Assembly: GCA_000733415.1 (NCBI GenBank)
Contig: KL662191.1
Location: 5,618,268-5,682,267 of the forward strand
Direction of reading: 5' to 3'
Length of the DNA: 64,000 nt
Origin: [Leptolyngbya] sp. JSC-1
GTDB taxonomy: Bacteria; Cyanobacteriota; Cyanobacteriia; Elainellales; Elainellaceae
The notes beneath the pieces are model-generated. The model made no database searches, was not told the origin of the DNA, and was given only the letters and a program-made list of their open reading frames with translations. The position numbers and the translations under genes are program-made. The stretch's first letter is position 1. Each line of letters opens with the position of its first letter. This document shows, piece by piece, positions 63,292 through 64,000 of this stretch.

Positions 63292-63624
63292 ATGCAATAC
63301 TCCGTCTTCATAAAGCAGCAACGATTTCAGCTCAGTTTGGTTGCAACGTTACTCAGCAGCACTGTTCTCAGCAGCATGGCTCCAGTTTTGGCCTTGCCGC
63401 CGCCGCAGGATCAGCCTGAAGAGGTGTTGCGGACCGAAATTATTCTAGAAGCCCGCTCACCAATTGATGGGGAACCAATGACGGCTGCCGAATATGCTGA
63501 GCTACAGGCCCAGCTCGAAGCCGAAGCCCGCCAAGTGGGTGTGGTGCCGCCCCGGTTTCGGGAAATTGTTACCCTATTGCGGATTCGCAAAGTGCTGCGG
63601 ACTATTCTGCCATTTCTGCCTTAG
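63292..63624 (+). CDS. Secreted hypothetical protein, about 110 residues
   Basis: It has a signal-peptide-like start (QLSLVATLLSSTVLSSMAPV, cut near ALA) and a short mature part with two notable stretches: LPPPQDQPEEVLRTEIILEA and GEPMTAAEYAELQAQLEAEA. The C-terminus is hydrophobic/basic (IRKVLRTILPFLP). I recall no named family. ATG 63292 is preferred over the TTG at 63241. Its end overlaps the minus-strand CBS fragment by 23 bp. Confidence 0.7.
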   Translation: MQYSVFIKQQRFQLSLVATLLSSTVLSSMAPVLALPPPQDQPEEVLRTEIILEARSPIDGEPMTAAEYAELQAQLEAEARQVGVVPPRFREIVTLLRIRKVLRTILPFLP

Positions 63625-64000
63625 CCGACTCCAAGTCTGGTTTGGCGGACTCTAAGGGATGGGGCAGTAAGGGATCGGGCAGAGTGTCGGTTAAAAACTG
63701 ATCGGAACGAGACGACATGCCAAATTCAGACAGTTGAATTTTCACAGACGGCATTCCATCCGGATACGGCAAAGACTCCAGCGCTGCCAACTGAGCCTCT
63801 GTGAGATGACGCTGCACCATGTCGCGGGTTCTGGCAATGCTCTCTGCTAAGGCAATGCCTTCTTGGGTCAAGAGTCCAATCACCTGCTGAGGCTGATCGC
63901 GCCGCACAACCGGCACCTGCTGCAAGCCACGAGTCGTCATGCGGTTGACGGCTTCACTCAATAGCTCATCCGGATAGGCATGAACCAGCTTGGTAGTGCA
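63602..64000 (-). CDS. C-terminal part of a CBS-domain protein, probably a ClC-type chloride channel (partial)
   Basis: The frame is open to the window edge, so the N-terminus is outside. The visible 132 residues have a CBS motif (LVHAYPDELLSEAVNRMTTR, GLQQVPVVRR, VIGLLTQEGIALA), then SIARTRDMVQRHL. A tail rich in Leu, Pro and Asp follows. A single CBS domain at the C-terminus with this ending is common in cyanobacterial ClC chloride channels, but other CBS proteins are possible because the channel part is not in view. Confidence 0.65.
   Translation of the reverse strand, partial: CTTKLVHAYPDELLSEAVNRMTTRGLQQVPVVRRDQPQQVIGLLTQEGIALAESIARTRDMVQRHLTEAQLAALESLPYPDGMPSVKIQLSEFGMSSRSDQFLTDTLPDPLLPHPLESAKPDLESAKAEMAE

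Noticed and set aside
1..64000. CRISPR arrays and tRNA genes
   Set aside because: The only tandem repeats found are short heptamers and coding repeats without spacers. I found no sequence with a clear T-loop (GGTTCGAATCC-like) and acceptor pairing.

Overview
The window is chromosomal DNA from a cyanobacterium. The markers are NdhM, the ChlH subunit of Mg-chelatase, an NTRC-type thioredoxin reductase-thioredoxin fusion, a cluster with two catalytically degenerate ClpR-like subunits and one ClpP, an SphS/SphR-like phosphate two-component pair, a PEP-CTERM (XDD3-like) surface protein, heptanucleotide repeats of the STRR kind, and several pentapeptide-repeat and CHAT proteins. Large gaps, many hypothetical proteins and dispersed low-complexity repeats suggest a large-genome filamentous type (Leptolyngbya/Oscillatoria-like), but the sequence alone does not fix the genus. 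Almost every gene is housekeeping or regulatory. I see no prophage, CRISPR array or tRNA.

Layout. 1-1.1 kb: a decayed IS1-family insA abuts the 3' half of an MFS transporter gene. 1.3-3.1 kb: a DUF4230 protein and ndhM. 3.3-10.3 kb: a group of signalling genes made of a zinc-ribbon PP2C phosphatase with a membrane anchor, a CHAT protease-FHA fusion, an unknown acidic protein, an FHA-PrsW intramembrane protease and a small membrane protein. 10.5-26.4 kb: deformylase, exosortase-dependent surface protein, FtsX, Aat, SphR/SphS-like pair, rRNA pseudouridine synthase, RodZ-like protein, HtrA-type protease, YjbQ, a RemA-like protein, MazG, pentapeptide protein, GT9, biotin synthase and a SnoaL-like protein. 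26.5-37.1 kb: DNA polymerase I, glycogen-debranching-like enzyme and GT4, a lysozyme-like/trypsin fusion, and acetolactate synthase with an added zinc ribbon. 37.5-44.8 kb: DnaJ-pentapeptide fusion, BON-like protein, ureidoglycolate lyase-like protein, a GGDEF/EAL protein and an SH3 protein. 44.8-55.5 kb: a 19-copy heptamer array, chlH, an acetyltransferase, a vWA protein, the clpR-clpR-clpP cluster and a J-domain protein. 56-64 kb: a 1592-residue membrane protein with a giant disordered acidic region, a probable 6S RNA, the NTRC gene, a WD40-like pseudogene and a CBS/ClC fragment.

How the genes may work together. The clearest candidate for an under-described system is the 3.4-10.3 kb group. 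A phosphatase, two phosphothreonine-reading FHA domains fused to two unrelated proteases (CHAT and PrsW), and small partners suggest proteolysis gated by Ser/Thr phosphorylation. The matching kinase is not in view. The vWA protein at 51 kb resembles proteins that often accompany such modules elsewhere. The second theme is the Clp cluster followed by a J-domain protein. All functional statements come from motifs read by eye. No database search was run.
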